A stretch of 64,000 nucleotides of DNA from Paraconexibacter sp040581415 (GCF_040581415.1 NZ_CP114014.1:3596001-3660000); one strand, 5' to 3'. Shown: positions 1-8,251, counted from the stretch's first letter. Translations and numbers: made by a program. The notes: generated by a model from the sequence alone, not told the origin.

Positions 1-738
1 CTCGCCCGCCGCGCAGTGCTTGATCGCCGCCACGTGGCTCGTGAAGGTCAGCGCGGGACGCAGGTCGTGGGCGGCGGCGTCCTCCCCGAACGGATCGAGA
101 CCGTAGACGCCGATCCCGGGCCGGACGAGATCGAAGTGCGCGGCCGCGTCCCGCAGGATGGCGGCGGAGTTCGCCGCGTGGACGAGCAGGTCCGGCCGCT
201 GTTCGCGGATCGGCCCGATCCAGGCGGTGAACCGGGCGAGCTGCTCGTCGAAGAACGCGTCGGCCCGGTCGTCCGCGGTGGCGAAGTGCGTCATCGCGCC
301 GCGCAGGCGCGGCCCGGCCTGCTCGACGAGGCGCGTGGCGGTGTCCGGGTCGCGCGTCCCGAGGCGGCCCATGCCGCTGTCGAGCTTGACGTGGACGCGT
401 GCCGTGGACGGCAGCGTCCCGAGGAACCCCTCGTCCCACACGACGACGTCGGCGTCCGCGGCGAGCGCGATGCCGAGATCCTCCCCGTCCAGCGACCCCA
501 TGACCAGCAGCGGACCGTCGATCCCTGCGGCACGGAGCGCGGCGGCCTCTGCGGCACCCGCGACGCCCAGCCAGCCCGCCCCCGCCTGCCGGGCGGCGCG
601 GGCGCACGCGACGGCACCGTGGCCGTACGCGTTGGCCTTCACCACCGCGCACACCTGCGTGCCCGGCGCGGCCGCCGCGAGGACGCGCACGTTGTGCGCG
701 ACGGCGTCCAGGTCGACGCGCGCGACGGCCCGGGCCAT
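1..738 (-). CDS. alr: Alanine racemase, 3' end cut by window edge
   Basis: PLP enzyme that interconverts L- and D-alanine in the cytoplasm for peptidoglycan. Only the first 246 residues are visible; the C-terminal beta domain with the catalytic tyrosine lies beyond the left edge (family about 370 aa). The PLP-lysine motif VVKANAYGHG puts the Schiff-base lysine at residue 34, and VRPGIGVYGLDPFG near residue 220 is the usual barrel motif. The ATG shares one base with the preceding stop (TAATG), so it is probably translated by coupling as a distal gene of the acpS-nnr-CBS-alr operon. The identity is secure from motif and length. Confidence 0.93.
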   Translation of the reverse strand, partial: MARAVARVDLDAVAHNVRVLAAAAPGTQVCAVVKANAYGHGAVACARAARQAGAGWLGVAGAAEAAALRAAGIDGPLLVMGSLDGEDLGIALAADADVVVWDEGFLGTLPSTARVHVKLDSGMGRLGTRDPDTATRLVEQAGPRLRGAMTHFATADDRADAFFDEQLARFTAWIGPIREQRPDLLVHAANSAAILRDAAAHFDLVRPGIGVYGLDPFGEDAAAHDLRPALTFTSHVAAIKHCAAGE

Positions 739-1196
739 TACTCCCCGGCCAGCGCCTGCAGGACGTCGATGCGCGTGACGACGCCGACGAGGCGGCCGTG
801 CTCGACGACGGGGATCCGGTTGTGCCCGGAGCTCGAGATCAGCCGCGCGGCGTCCTGGGCGGTCGCGTCGGGCCCGATGGTCGTCGGGTCCTCGGTCATC
901 ATGTCCGCCGCGTTGCCGGCGAAGGCCTTGCGCAGGCGCTCCTCGTAGTGGCGCAGCGATTCGACGAAGATCACGCCGCCGAAGAGCTCGATGTAGTGGC
1001 GCAGGGAGACGTTGCCGCTCTCGTCGGTCATGACGAGGTCGGCGTCGGTCACGATGCCGACCAGGCGACCGCCCTCGTTGACGACCGGGACACCCGGCAG
1101 CTCGTGCTCCTTGAGGGTCCGCAGGACGCCCTCGACGTCTGTCTCGGGACGGACCGTGACGGGGTCGGCATCCATGATCTCGGCGACGGTCCTCAT
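738..1196 (-). CDS. Two-CBS-domain protein
   Basis: A 152-aa protein made of a CBS pair (Bateman module). The first CBS is at about residues 1-60 (MRTVAEIMDADPVTVRPETD, then VPVVNEGGRLVGIVTDADLV) and the second at about 92-152 (MMTEDPTTIGPDATAQDAAR, then IPVVEHGRLVGVVTRIDVL). Such modules bind adenine nucleotides and act as energy or ligand sensors, but with no partner domain the output cannot be read. The ATG overlaps the nnr stop by four bases and the stop overlaps the alr start, so it is operonic. The domain call is firm; the role is unknown. Confidence 0.85.
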   Translation of the reverse strand: MRTVAEIMDADPVTVRPETDVEGVLRTLKEHELPGVPVVNEGGRLVGIVTDADLVMTDESGNVSLRHYIELFGGVIFVESLRHYEERLRKAFAGNAADMMTEDPTTIGPDATAQDAARLISSSGHNRIPVVEHGRLVGVVTRIDVLQALAGE

Positions 1197-2728
1197 GAGC
1201 GCCCAGCGTACCGCGCGCCGGAGATCGCGCCCGGCAGCGCCGCGATCACATCGCTGGCGATCACGCCGTCCGGTCCGTGCGGCGCGGCCGCCGCGCGTCC
1301 GGCCAGCAGATGAGCGCGCACCGCGGCGCAGGCGGCTTGGAACGGCTCCAGCCCCGCCGCGAGGAACGCGCCGCAGATACCGGCGAGGACGTCGCCGGTG
1401 CCGGCGGTCGCCAGCGCCGGGGCACCGCCCTCGCTGACAGCGACCAGTCCGTCGGGGGTGGCGATCAGCGAGTCGTCGCCCTTGAGGACCACGATCGCGC
1501 CGGTGCGCCGGGCCGCGTCGACCACGTGCTCGAGGCGCGCCGCCTCGATCTCGGCGCTCGTGACGCCGAGCAGCCGGCCCAGCTCGCCGGCGTGCGGCGT
1601 GAGCAGCGTCGGCCCGGTGCGGGCGCTGAGGGCGTCGGCGTCGCCCGCGAAGGCCGCGATCGCGTCGGCGTCCAGGACGAGCGGGCCGGTCGCCCTGAGG
1701 GCGACGTCGCGGGCACAGGCGAGCGCGCCGTCGGTCCGCCCGAGCCCGCCGCCGAGGACCAGGACGCCGTCGCGGGCGTCCACGGCCTCCAGCACCGGCC
1801 CCGCAGCGTCCGCCTCCAGGCGCCCGTCCTGCTCGGGGACCCCGCGCGTCATGACCTCGGTGAGCTTGATCTCGAAGACCGGCTCGAGCGTGTGCGGGAC
1901 GCAGGCCGTGACGTAGCCGACGCCCGCGCGCATCGCCGCGTCGGCGGCCAGGCACACCGCCCCGGTCATGCCGGGCGAGCCGCCGCAGACCACGACGTGG
2001 CCGGCCGTGAACTTGGTGGAGCCCGCGGCGCGGGAGGGCAGCGCTTCGAGCACCTCGTCGTCGGTGAGCAGGCCGACCGTCGCGCCCGACTCCGCGCGGA
2101 CCCCGATGTCGATGACGTTGACGTTGCCGGCGTGCGCCTTCCCGGGTGCGATCCAGAGCCCGGGCTTGGCGGCGCCGAAGGTCACGGTGGCGCGAGCGTG
2201 GACGACCGTGTCTGGGTCGGGGACCGCGCCCGTGTCGGCGTCGACGCCGGACGGGATGTCGCAGGCGATGACGGGGATCCCGGAGGCGTGCAGCACGCGG
2301 ATCGCGCGGGCGACGGCACCGCGGGGCTCGCCCGTGACGCCGGTCCCCAGCAGCGCGTCGATCGCGCCGGCGCAGCCGTCCAGTGACTCGAGGTCGAACG
2401 GGCGCGGGCGCAGCGCGAGCCGCGCGAGGTTCTCGGCCGCGTCGCCGGTGGAGTCCTCGCGGGCAGATGTGGTGAAGACCCGCACATCGCGGCCGGCGGC
2501 ATGAAGCAGGCGCGCCGCGACGAAGCCGTCCCCGCCGTTGTTCCCCTTGCCGCAGAGCACGGCGATCGGGCCATCCGGGATCAGGTGGCCGGCGAGCATC
2601 GCCAGCCCACTGCCCGCACGCTCCATGAGCGCAATGCCGGGCGTGCCGGCGTCGATCGCGGCTGCGTCCGCGGCGCGCATCGCGGCCGAGCCGGGCAGCG
2701 GCGCGAGCCAGTCAGGGAGCTTCGTCAT
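1193..2728 (-). CDS. nnr: Bifunctional NAD(P)H-hydrate epimerase / ADP-dependent dehydratase
   Basis: Metabolite-repair enzyme: the N-terminal YjeF_N half epimerises damaged NAD(P)HX and the C-terminal half dehydrates S-NADHX back to NADH. The 511 aa match the fused bacterial form. The epimerase loop NNGGDGF lies at residues 63-69. The dehydratase half begins near 225 with TAGHVVVCGGSPGMTGAV and carries the nucleotide-binding motif GTGDVLAGI near 440. The ATG overlaps the acpS stop (ATGA). The acpS-nnr pairing is a common bacterial gene order. Nothing is missing. Confidence 0.93.
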   Translation of the reverse strand: MTKLPDWLAPLPGSAAMRAADAAAIDAGTPGIALMERAGSGLAMLAGHLIPDGPIAVLCGKGNNGGDGFVAARLLHAAGRDVRVFTTSAREDSTGDAAENLARLALRPRPFDLESLDGCAGAIDALLGTGVTGEPRGAVARAIRVLHASGIPVIACDIPSGVDADTGAVPDPDTVVHARATVTFGAAKPGLWIAPGKAHAGNVNVIDIGVRAESGATVGLLTDDEVLEALPSRAAGSTKFTAGHVVVCGGSPGMTGAVCLAADAAMRAGVGYVTACVPHTLEPVFEIKLTEVMTRGVPEQDGRLEADAAGPVLEAVDARDGVLVLGGGLGRTDGALACARDVALRATGPLVLDADAIAAFAGDADALSARTGPTLLTPHAGELGRLLGVTSAEIEAARLEHVVDAARRTGAIVVLKGDDSLIATPDGLVAVSEGGAPALATAGTGDVLAGICGAFLAAGLEPFQAACAAVRAHLLAGRAAAAPHGPDGVIASDVIAALPGAISGARYAGRS

Positions 2729-3099
2729 CCGGCCGGCACCTCGTGGGCGATCGCGACCGCGCCCGCAGTCGTCGGTGTGTGGGTCAGCGAGACACGGACG
2801 TCGAGGTGCCGTTCGGCGGCGATCCGCGCCGCCTCGCCGCTGAGCATGATCCCGACCTCGGCGCTCCCGCCGCCGCGGACCTCGATCTCCAGCGGCCGGA
2901 AGACGTCCAGCGCCAGCGCCTTGGTGACCGCCTCCTTGGCGCAGAAGCGGGCGGCCAGGTGCTGACCGGGCCGTGCCCGTCGCGCGGCGTAGGCCTGCTC
3001 CCCATCGGTGAAGAGCCGGCCGGCGAGGTGCGGGCGCCGCTCGAGCGCGCGCTCGAGGCGGTCGATGTCCAGCAGGTCAAGTCCGATGCCGACGCTCAT
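2725..3099 (-). CDS. acpS: Holo-[acyl-carrier-protein] synthase
   Basis: Transfers 4'-phosphopantetheine from CoA to the serine of acyl carrier protein. The 124 aa fit the small AcpS type. The Mg ligands are visible: Asp8 in GIGLDLLDI and Glu56 in FCAKEAVTKA. An upstream extension in the same frame is possible, but family homology begins at MSVGIGLDLL. A TAGGCT -10 box 10 nt before the ATG and no Shine-Dalgarno sequence suggest a near-leaderless transcript. It heads the acpS-nnr-CBS-alr operon. Confidence 0.93.
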   Translation of the reverse strand: MSVGIGLDLLDIDRLERALERRPHLAGRLFTDGEQAYAARRARPGQHLAARFCAKEAVTKALALDVFRPLEIEVRGGGSAEVGIMLSGEAARIAAERHLDVRVSLTHTPTTAGAVAIAHEVPAG

Positions 3100-3252
3100 A
3101 CCCGGCGCCAGCCTATTGACGCACCCCGCCGCGCGGCATCGCCGCCCCTCTTCTCGGCGCCGAGACCCGACGGGCATCGGACTGGGTGATGAGAAACGGG
3201 TTTCGGCGTGTGGGAGGCGGCGAGGGTCGCGACAGGCGCGAGAGCGGGAGGG

Positions 3253-4587
3253 TCAGGACAAGGCGCCGGGGACGAGCGCGACCAGGCGGGCGCAGACCGC
3301 GTCCGTCTCGTCGGCGGTCGGTGCCTCGACCATCACGCGGACCAGCTGCTCGGTGCCCGACGGGCGCACCAGCACGCGGCCGCGGCCTTCCAGCGCTGCC
3401 GACTCGGCGGCGACGGCGGCCAGCAGGCCCGCATCGGTCATCGCCGCGTCCCGGTCCCCGACCTTCACGTTGACGAGCTTCTGCGGCAGCTTGTCCATGC
3501 CGCGGCGGTCCGCCAGATCACTGCCGGCGAGGGCCTCGAGCGTCAGCAGCGCGCTCGCGATGCCGTCGCCGGACGGGACGAAGTCCATGTCGATGATGTG
3601 GCCGGACTGCTCCCCGCCAAGGGCCCAGTCGCGGTCGCGCAGCGCCTCGAGGACGTAGCGGTCGCCCACCCCGGTCGTCTCGACCGCGATACCCGCGGCC
3701 GCCATCGCGGTGTGGAAGCCGTAGTTCGTCATCACCGTCACCGCGACGCCGCCGCCGCGCAGGCGGTCCTGCGCGCGCAGGTGCAGGGCGGCGAGCGCGA
3801 TCAGCTCGTCCCCGTCGACGACGGCACCGGTGCGGTCGACGGCCAGGACGCGGTCCCCGTCGCCGTCGAAGGCGAAGCCCAGGTGATGGCCGCCGGCGAC
3901 CACGGCGGCGCCCAGCGCCTCGACGTGGGTCGACCCGCAGCCGTCGTTGATGTTGCGCCCGTCCGGCTCGTCGGCGATCACGTGCGTCGTCGCGCCGAGG
4001 CGGCGGAAGATCTCGGGCGCGACCCGGTAGGTGGCGCCGTGCGCGCAGTCGAGCAGGACGTCGACACCCGTGAGGTCGAGCGCCTGGAAGCGGGTGTGCA
4101 GCTCGCGCAGGTAGTCCTCGTGCGTGCCGTGCAGCGGCCGGATGCGGCCCGTCCCGCCGGCCGGAGCCACGCGGTCGCCCGCGGCGTCGGCCGCGAGGAT
4201 CGCCTCGATCCGCGCCTCGGTCTCGTCCGTCAGCTTCAGGCCGTCGGCGCCGAAGAACTTGATGCCGTTGTCGCGGTACGGGTTGTGGCTCGCCGAGATG
4301 ACCGCGGCGACATCGAACCCATAGCGGGCAAGCAGCAGCGGTGCGGCCGGCGTCGGGAGGACACCGCCGAGCAGCACCTCGCCGCCGACGCTGGTGACGC
4401 CCGCGGCCAGCGCGGCCTCGAGCATCTCGCCGGACTCGCGCGTGTCGCGGATGACGAGGACGCGCGGGGCGGCGGCCGCAGCGGCCAGGGTGACGGCGCG
4501 GCCGAGGGCCAAGGCCAGTTCGGCCGTGAGCACCTCACCCGCGACGCCGCGGACGCCGTCCGTTCCGAACAGGTTCCTGCTGCTCAT
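3253..4587 (-). CDS. glmM: Phosphoglucosamine mutase
   Basis: Converts glucosamine-6-phosphate to glucosamine-1-phosphate for UDP-GlcNAc and the cell wall. It is 444 aa, the family length. The four signature loops are present: the phosphoserine loop ISASHNPYRDNG near 100, the metal loop FAFDGDGDR near 240, the sugar loop GGEQSGH near 325 and the phosphate loop RPSGTEQLVRV near 410. The chosen ATG (MSSRNLFGTDGVRG) has AGGAA 7 nt upstream; longer in-frame starts would run into the S9 gene. About 150 non-coding bases separate it from acpS. Confidence 0.95.
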   Translation of the reverse strand: MSSRNLFGTDGVRGVAGEVLTAELALALGRAVTLAAAAAAPRVLVIRDTRESGEMLEAALAAGVTSVGGEVLLGGVLPTPAAPLLLARYGFDVAAVISASHNPYRDNGIKFFGADGLKLTDETEARIEAILAADAAGDRVAPAGGTGRIRPLHGTHEDYLRELHTRFQALDLTGVDVLLDCAHGATYRVAPEIFRRLGATTHVIADEPDGRNINDGCGSTHVEALGAAVVAGGHHLGFAFDGDGDRVLAVDRTGAVVDGDELIALAALHLRAQDRLRGGGVAVTVMTNYGFHTAMAAAGIAVETTGVGDRYVLEALRDRDWALGGEQSGHIIDMDFVPSGDGIASALLTLEALAGSDLADRRGMDKLPQKLVNVKVGDRDAAMTDAGLLAAVAAESAALEGRGRVLVRPSGTEQLVRVMVEAPTADETDAVCARLVALVPGALS

Positions 4588-4666
4588 ACTGGTGTTCCTA
4601 AGCGGGGACCGCCGGCGAGCGCCCGCACATCGGGCGTCGCGGCAGTCCCGAGGGCACTGAGTGCCC
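4588..4666 (-). terminator. Hairpins downstream of rpsI
   Basis: On the minus strand just after the rpsI stop there is a short GGGCACT/AGTGCCC dyad and a second GCGCCCG/CGGGCG hairpin. There is no T-run. This would be a GC-type terminator separating the ribosomal operon from glmM. Confidence 0.4.
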
Positions 4667-5464
4667 CTAGCGCTTGCTGAACTGCGGCTTCTTACGAGCC
4701 TTCTTGAGGCCCGCCTTCTTGCGCTCCTTGACGCGTGCGTCACGGGTCAGGAAGCCGCGGCGCTTGAGCTCGCCACGCAGGTTCGGGTCGGCCTCGAGCA
4801 GGGCCTTCGAGATGCCGTGGCGCAGCGCGCCGGCCTGCGACGAGACGCCGCCGCCGTGGATCGTCGCGATGACGTCCATCCGGTCCTCGTAGCCGACGGT
4901 CTCGAGCGGCTGGCGGATGTTCCGCTGCAGGGTGACCCGCGGGAAGAACACGTCGAGCGTCTTGCCGTTGATCGTGTAGGCGCCGGTGCCGGGCTTCAGG
5001 ATGACGCGGGCGACGCCGGTCTTCCGCTTGCCGGTGGCGCGGTAGCGCGCGTCGGCGGACAGGTCGACGTTGGCGACGATCGGCGCGTCGTCGACGACGT
5101 CGCTGTCGTCGTCGTCCTGGATGATCTCCTCGCCGTCCTCGTCGTACAGCGTCTCGCGGCCCAGGGGATCCTGACCCTCCGTGACGATGTCGATCTCGAG
5201 GTCCATGCCGGGGATCGCCGGCTTGGCGCGCGGGGCGACGGGCTCGTCGTCGTCGCTGTCGTCCGCGTCGTCGATCTCCTCGACGGCGACGGGCTCCTCG
5301 GCGTCGGCGGCGGGTGCCGGTGCGGCCTCCTCGGCGGGGGCCTCCGCGACGGGGGTCTCCTCGGCGGCGGGCGTCTCCTCCACGACCTCCTCGGTCGGAG
5401 TCTCGGGGGCCACGGCCTCCGGGGTCTCCTCGGGGGTCGCGTCGTTCGGCGTCTCGTCAGCCAT
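4667..5464 (-). CDS. rpsI: 30S ribosomal protein uS9 with about 139-aa acidic N-terminal extension
   Basis: Small-subunit protein S9. The canonical domain is residues 140-265, from RYRATGKRKTGVARV through HGGGVSSQAGALRHGI to the basic tail ARKKPQFSKR that reaches the P-site. It is preceded by about 139 residues that are almost entirely Glu, Asp, Pro, Ala and Thr, including a run of consecutive acidic residues near 66-73. Bacterial S9 is normally about 130 aa and other actinobacteria carry only a short acidic tail. The start is fixed by the one-base overlap with the rplM stop (TGATG), and the frame stays open with no better internal start near the core, so the extension looks real. Confidence 0.93.
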   Translation of the reverse strand: MADETPNDATPEETPEAVAPETPTEEVVEETPAAEETPVAEAPAEEAAPAPAADAEEPVAVEEIDDADDSDDDEPVAPRAKPAIPGMDLEIDIVTEGQDPLGRETLYDEDGEEIIQDDDDSDVVDDAPIVANVDLSADARYRATGKRKTGVARVILKPGTGAYTINGKTLDVFFPRVTLQRNIRQPLETVGYEDRMDVIATIHGGGVSSQAGALRHGISKALLEADPNLRGELKRRGFLTRDARVKERKKAGLKKARKKPQFSKR

Positions 5465-5898
5465 CAGGTCTTGATCTCCATCGGGGTCGGGCTCTGCGCG
5501 GCGTGCGGATGCTCCGCGCCGGCGTAGACCTTGAGCTTCGTGATCTGCTTACGGGCGAGGCGGTTGCGGGGCAGCATGCCCTTGACCGCGATGCGGATGA
5601 CCTCTTCGGGGCGACGCTCCAGCATCTCCTCGAGGGTGCGGGACTTCAGGCCGCCCGGGTAGCCCGAGTGGCGGTAGTACCGCTTCTCGGCGCGCTTGTT
5701 GCCGGTCACGCTGATCTTCTCCGCGTTGATGACGACGACGAAGTCGCCGGTATCGACGTGGGGCGTGTACTCGGGCTTGCGCTTGCCGCGCAGCGCGTCG
5801 GCGATCTGGGTCGCGAGCCGGCCGAGCGTTTGCCCGTTGGCGTCGACGAGCACCCAGTTGCGCTCACGGTCAGTTGTATTTGCGACGTAGGTCTTCAC
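5464..5898 (-). CDS. rplM: 50S ribosomal protein uL13
   Basis: Large-subunit protein L13, 144 aa, starting at GTG (VKTYVANTTDRERNW...). Family landmarks include GQTLGRLATQIA, KISVTGNKRAEKRYYRHSGY and the C-terminal MLPRNRLARKQITKLKVYAG. An in-frame extension to an upstream ATG has no L13 homology. It is the first gene of rplM-rpsI, an operon order conserved across bacteria, and is coupled to rpsI by a one-base overlap. No clear Shine-Dalgarno sequence precedes the GTG. Confidence 0.95.
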   Translation of the reverse strand: MKTYVANTTDRERNWVLVDANGQTLGRLATQIADALRGKRKPEYTPHVDTGDFVVVINAEKISVTGNKRAEKRYYRHSGYPGGLKSRTLEEMLERRPEEVIRIAVKGMLPRNRLARKQITKLKVYAGAEHPHAAQSPTPMEIKT

Positions 5899-6006
5899 GG
5901 CGAGAGAGGCCGCGCTGTCGGCGCGCGGCGGCGGTGGAGTGTAGCGACGGAGTGGCTCCAAGCGCGTTCTGACACGCAGCCGGGACAGGCCTTCCTGCGC
6001 ACAGGG

Positions 6007-6012
6007 TATCCT
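6007..6012 (+). promoter_or_regulatory. Putative -10 box (TATCCT) of the M23 peptidase transcript
   Basis: A TATCCT hexamer would start RNA near 6020, just upstream of the riboswitch candidate. No good -35 box is seen. Confidence 0.4.
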
Positions 6013-6027
6013 GCCGACGCAATCCAT

Positions 6028-6167
6028 GACTGCCGAGTCCCCTCGCATGCCGCCGCGAGGGGAGCGGGGGACCCATCGGAGCCCTGGCTCCAGGGGCGAA
6101 TCCGGGCATTTTGCCTGGTAATGCGGACCTTGACCGCATGAGCCCGTCAGCTCACCCCGTAGGCCGT
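6028..6167 (+). ncRNA. Candidate c-di-AMP (ydaO/yuaA-type) riboswitch
   Basis: The leader of the M23 peptidase gene carries, in order, hallmarks of the ydaO class: a CCCCTCGC/GCGAGGGG hairpin, the GGGGGACCCA stretch, GAATCCGGG, a second hairpin around GCGGACC, and a 3' end reading GAGCCCGTCAGCTCACCCCG followed by TAGGC. In actinobacteria this class sits upstream of cell-wall hydrolase genes, exactly the context here. An AAGGAG ribosome-binding site follows within ten bases. The call rests on remembered consensus blocks, not a covariance search; the exact ends are approximate. Confidence 0.75.
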
Positions 6168-6185
6168 TCAAACAAGGAGCTGAGC

Positions 6186-7460
6186 TTGCCGCATGACCCG
6201 CTGGACCCTCCGCGCCCCGGACGAGGGCGTCGCCTCCGCGTGTTGCGGACGGGTCTGCTCGCGTTCGCCGCGCTGCCCGTGGCGTTCGCAGGGCCCGCGG
6301 CCGCGCAGACAGGGGGCGGCGTCACGGCCGACCCGGACGGCAAGCTGACCGACCCGGCGGTCAGCGGCAGCGCGGCAGCAGGTACCACGAAGGTCCCGGT
6401 CGTGAAGGCCCGCCCCAAGCCGCTCCTGATCACCTGCCGGACAGCTTGCGCCGGGCTGGACACCGTCCGCCCGGGCGGGGTCGTGCGGGTGACGGGCGAC
6501 GCCATGGACGGCGCCCGGACCGTGATCTTCAAGGGCGGCAAAGGCGGCAAGGACGACACGAGCGCGCCTGCCGTCCGCGTCGCGCCGGACGCCGTCGACG
6601 CGGTTCTCCCTGTCGGCGCAGCCAGTGGACCGGTCCAGGTCCGCGGCGCCGAGGGCGCGGCGTCCCGCACGACCGGCAAGACCATCACCGTCCTCACCCC
6701 GGGGACCATGGCGCTCAGCGCGGCGCGCGCGTCGAGCCCTGCCACCGCTCGCGTGGACACCGGCAAGGTCTTCTTCCGCGGCGCCCACCAGGCGACCGTG
6801 AGCGTCTTCGTCCCCGAGGGCCCGCCGCAGCACGTCGTCCTCGACCTCGAGCGCATCTCTGACAAAGCGGTGGTCGGCCATTGGGAGCTCGACGCCCCGG
6901 GCGGCACCGTCCAGTCGGTCGCCTGGACCGGCGTGGTAAAGGGGAGCGTGCAGTCCGACGGCCGCTACCGATTCCGCATCCAGACCGCCGCCGCCGGCGC
7001 TGCGGCGGTCCCGACCTCCGCGGCCTTCACGTTCCTGGGGAACATCTTCCCCATCCGCGGCACGCACAGCTACGGCGAGGGCATCGCCCGCTTCGGCGCC
7101 GGCCGCACCGGCCACACCCACCAGGGCCACGACGTCTTCGCGGCGTGCGGGACCCCGATGGTCGCCGCGCGCGGCGGGAAGGTGAAGTTCGCCGGGACCG
7201 ACGGCAACGCCGGGAACTACATCGTCATCGACGGCGCGGGCACCGGGACGGACTACGTGTACATGCACCTGAAGGGTCCGGCGCTCGCGGTCAAGGGGGA
7301 CACGGTCTACACGGGTCAGCCGATCGGCGAGGTCGGGGACACCGGCGACGCGAGCGGCTGCCACCTGCACTTCGAGCTGTGGAAGTCCCCGGGCTGGTAC
7401 ACGGGCGGCAAGGTCTTCGACCCCCTCCCGAGCCTGAAGCGGTGGGACAAGCAGTCCTGA
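6186..7460 (+). CDS. Secreted M23-family (LytM-type) peptidoglycan endopeptidase
   Basis: A 424-aa zinc endopeptidase predicted to be exported and to cut peptidoglycan cross-bridges. The TTG start is chosen because AAGGAG lies 6 nt upstream and a basic N-region plus hydrophobic core ending AGPAAAQ follows as a signal peptide (about 1-41). An IPT/TIG-like beta domain is at about 75-150. The C-terminal M23 domain (about 285-415) has metal motifs HTHQGHDVF near 310 and HLHFEL near 393. In-frame codons upstream lie inside the riboswitch and are unlikely to be translated. Control by c-di-AMP is inferred. GGACC/GGTCC just after the stop may form a weak terminator. Confidence 0.88.
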   Translation: MPHDPLDPPRPGRGRRLRVLRTGLLAFAALPVAFAGPAAAQTGGGVTADPDGKLTDPAVSGSAAAGTTKVPVVKARPKPLLITCRTACAGLDTVRPGGVVRVTGDAMDGARTVIFKGGKGGKDDTSAPAVRVAPDAVDAVLPVGAASGPVQVRGAEGAASRTTGKTITVLTPGTMALSAARASSPATARVDTGKVFFRGAHQATVSVFVPEGPPQHVVLDLERISDKAVVGHWELDAPGGTVQSVAWTGVVKGSVQSDGRYRFRIQTAAAGAAAVPTSAAFTFLGNIFPIRGTHSYGEGIARFGAGRTGHTHQGHDVFAACGTPMVAARGGKVKFAGTDGNAGNYIVIDGAGTGTDYVYMHLKGPALAVKGDTVYTGQPIGEVGDTGDASGCHLHFELWKSPGWYTGGKVFDPLPSLKRWDKQS

Positions 7461-7520
7461 GCGGACCGGTGGTCCAGCGCAGGGAGAGGTCGTGCCCGTG
7501 CGATGAAGCGATGGGCGTGT

Positions 7521-7562
7521 AGAACGCGACACAGCATCTGACGACGGCGCGATCGGGACTGG
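7521..7562 (+). repeat. Direct repeat copy 1 (42 bp)
   Basis: Begins AGAACGCGAC and ends CGATCGGGACTGG. It matches the copy 400 bp downstream at 38 of 42 positions; a shared GAAGCGA lies a further 9-10 nt upstream in both. Confidence 0.8.
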
Positions 7563-7603
7563 TGTCCGTGGTGGGCGGGGTCGGCGTCGCGGGTGGGCGG
7601 TGG

Positions 7604-7650
7604 GACCTTGCGCGCTGGTGCATGTATGACGTGCACCTGGGCGCAAGGTC
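7604..7650 (+). repeat. Nested inverted repeat
   Basis: Perfect 10-bp outer arms GACCTTGCGC / GCGCAAGGTC (7604-7613, 7641-7650) enclose 6-bp inner arms GGTGCA / TGCACC. It could fold on either strand and has no adjacent gene. Confidence 0.75.
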
Positions 7651-7882
7651 GCGGACTGCCGCGGTTCGCCTGGCCGGCCACCCGTCCCACGCCCCGCACC
7701 CGAGACCATGCAGCCTGCCAGCGCCCACCGCCATCAGCAGCCCGCAGTTCCTGAAGCCGCCACGACGGGGCGGTCCTCGGCGTCAGCGCCACCGACCTCC
7801 CGGCCACGAGGCTCGGGGTCAGCAGGTCCCGTCCACGAGTCCAGGGGTCAGCGCCAACGAGGCAAGGCCCTCTCCGCGCCAA

Positions 7883-7916
7883 GGGTGCCTCGCTCGAAAG
7901 GGCGAAGCGAGCACCC
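7883..7916 (+). repeat. Inverted repeat next to direct-repeat copy 2
   Basis: Arms GGGTGCCTCGCT and AGCGAGCACCC pair with one bulged base. It stands 4 nt before the second direct repeat, where copy 1 has a weaker GCCC/GGGC pairing. Confidence 0.65.
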
Positions 7917-7920
7917 TCAC

Positions 7921-7962
7921 AGAACGCGAAACGGCATCTGAGGACGGCACGATCGGGACTGG
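7921..7962 (+). repeat. Direct repeat copy 2 (42 bp)
   Basis: Begins AGAACGCGAA and ends CGATCGGGACTGG. It is the partner of the copy at 7521, exactly 400 bp away. Confidence 0.8.
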
Positions 7963-8251
7963 CGGCCGTGCGAGCTGCGGTTCCGCAGGTGGTCCTGGGT
8001 GGCAGCCGGCGGGGCGGGAGCGGAGTGCGCGCGGAGGTCCGGGAGCTGGACAGCCCGGCTGGGCGTGTGACGCGTGGAGGGTTTCGGGGACATGCCCCGC
8101 CGAATCCTCCGCGGACCCGCGCGATCCACCACTCGTCCCGCCCGCCACCAACCCCCCGCGGCGTCAGCACCATCAGCGCCCCACCAGGCTCGGCGCCACC
8201 GACCCCAACGCCCCCTTCAGGGCGAGGGAGCGCGTTCCCAGCCGGTGAGCG

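Larger units (their letters stand above)
7461..8251. other. About 790 bp without a credible gene; repeats and hairpins
   Basis: Open frames here are short, overlapping, arginine/proline-rich and resemble no family. The stretch holds a 42-bp direct repeat at 7521-7562 and 7921-7962 (4 mismatches), a nested hairpin at 7604-7650 and a second hairpin at 7883-7916 directly before the second repeat. It lies between two genes that converge on it (M23 peptidase plus, guaA minus), so it needs no promoter. It may be a mosaic of small REP-like elements. Confidence 0.6.

Noticed and set aside
6111..6185. Upstream ATG starts for the M23 peptidase (6111 and 6138)
   Set aside because: They lie inside the riboswitch-like leader; the TTG at 6186 has AAGGAG at the right distance and a proper signal peptide follows.
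7316..8248. Several open frames of 70-285 codons in the 7.5-8.2 kb gap
   Set aside because: They overlap one another on both strands, encode Arg/Pro/Ser-rich sequence and run through the direct repeats; none has a ribosome-binding site or known motif.
7461..8251. Insertion sequence or CRISPR array in the gene desert
   Set aside because: No transposase, no terminal inverted repeats with target duplication, and only two repeat copies 400 bp apart, not regular short spacers.
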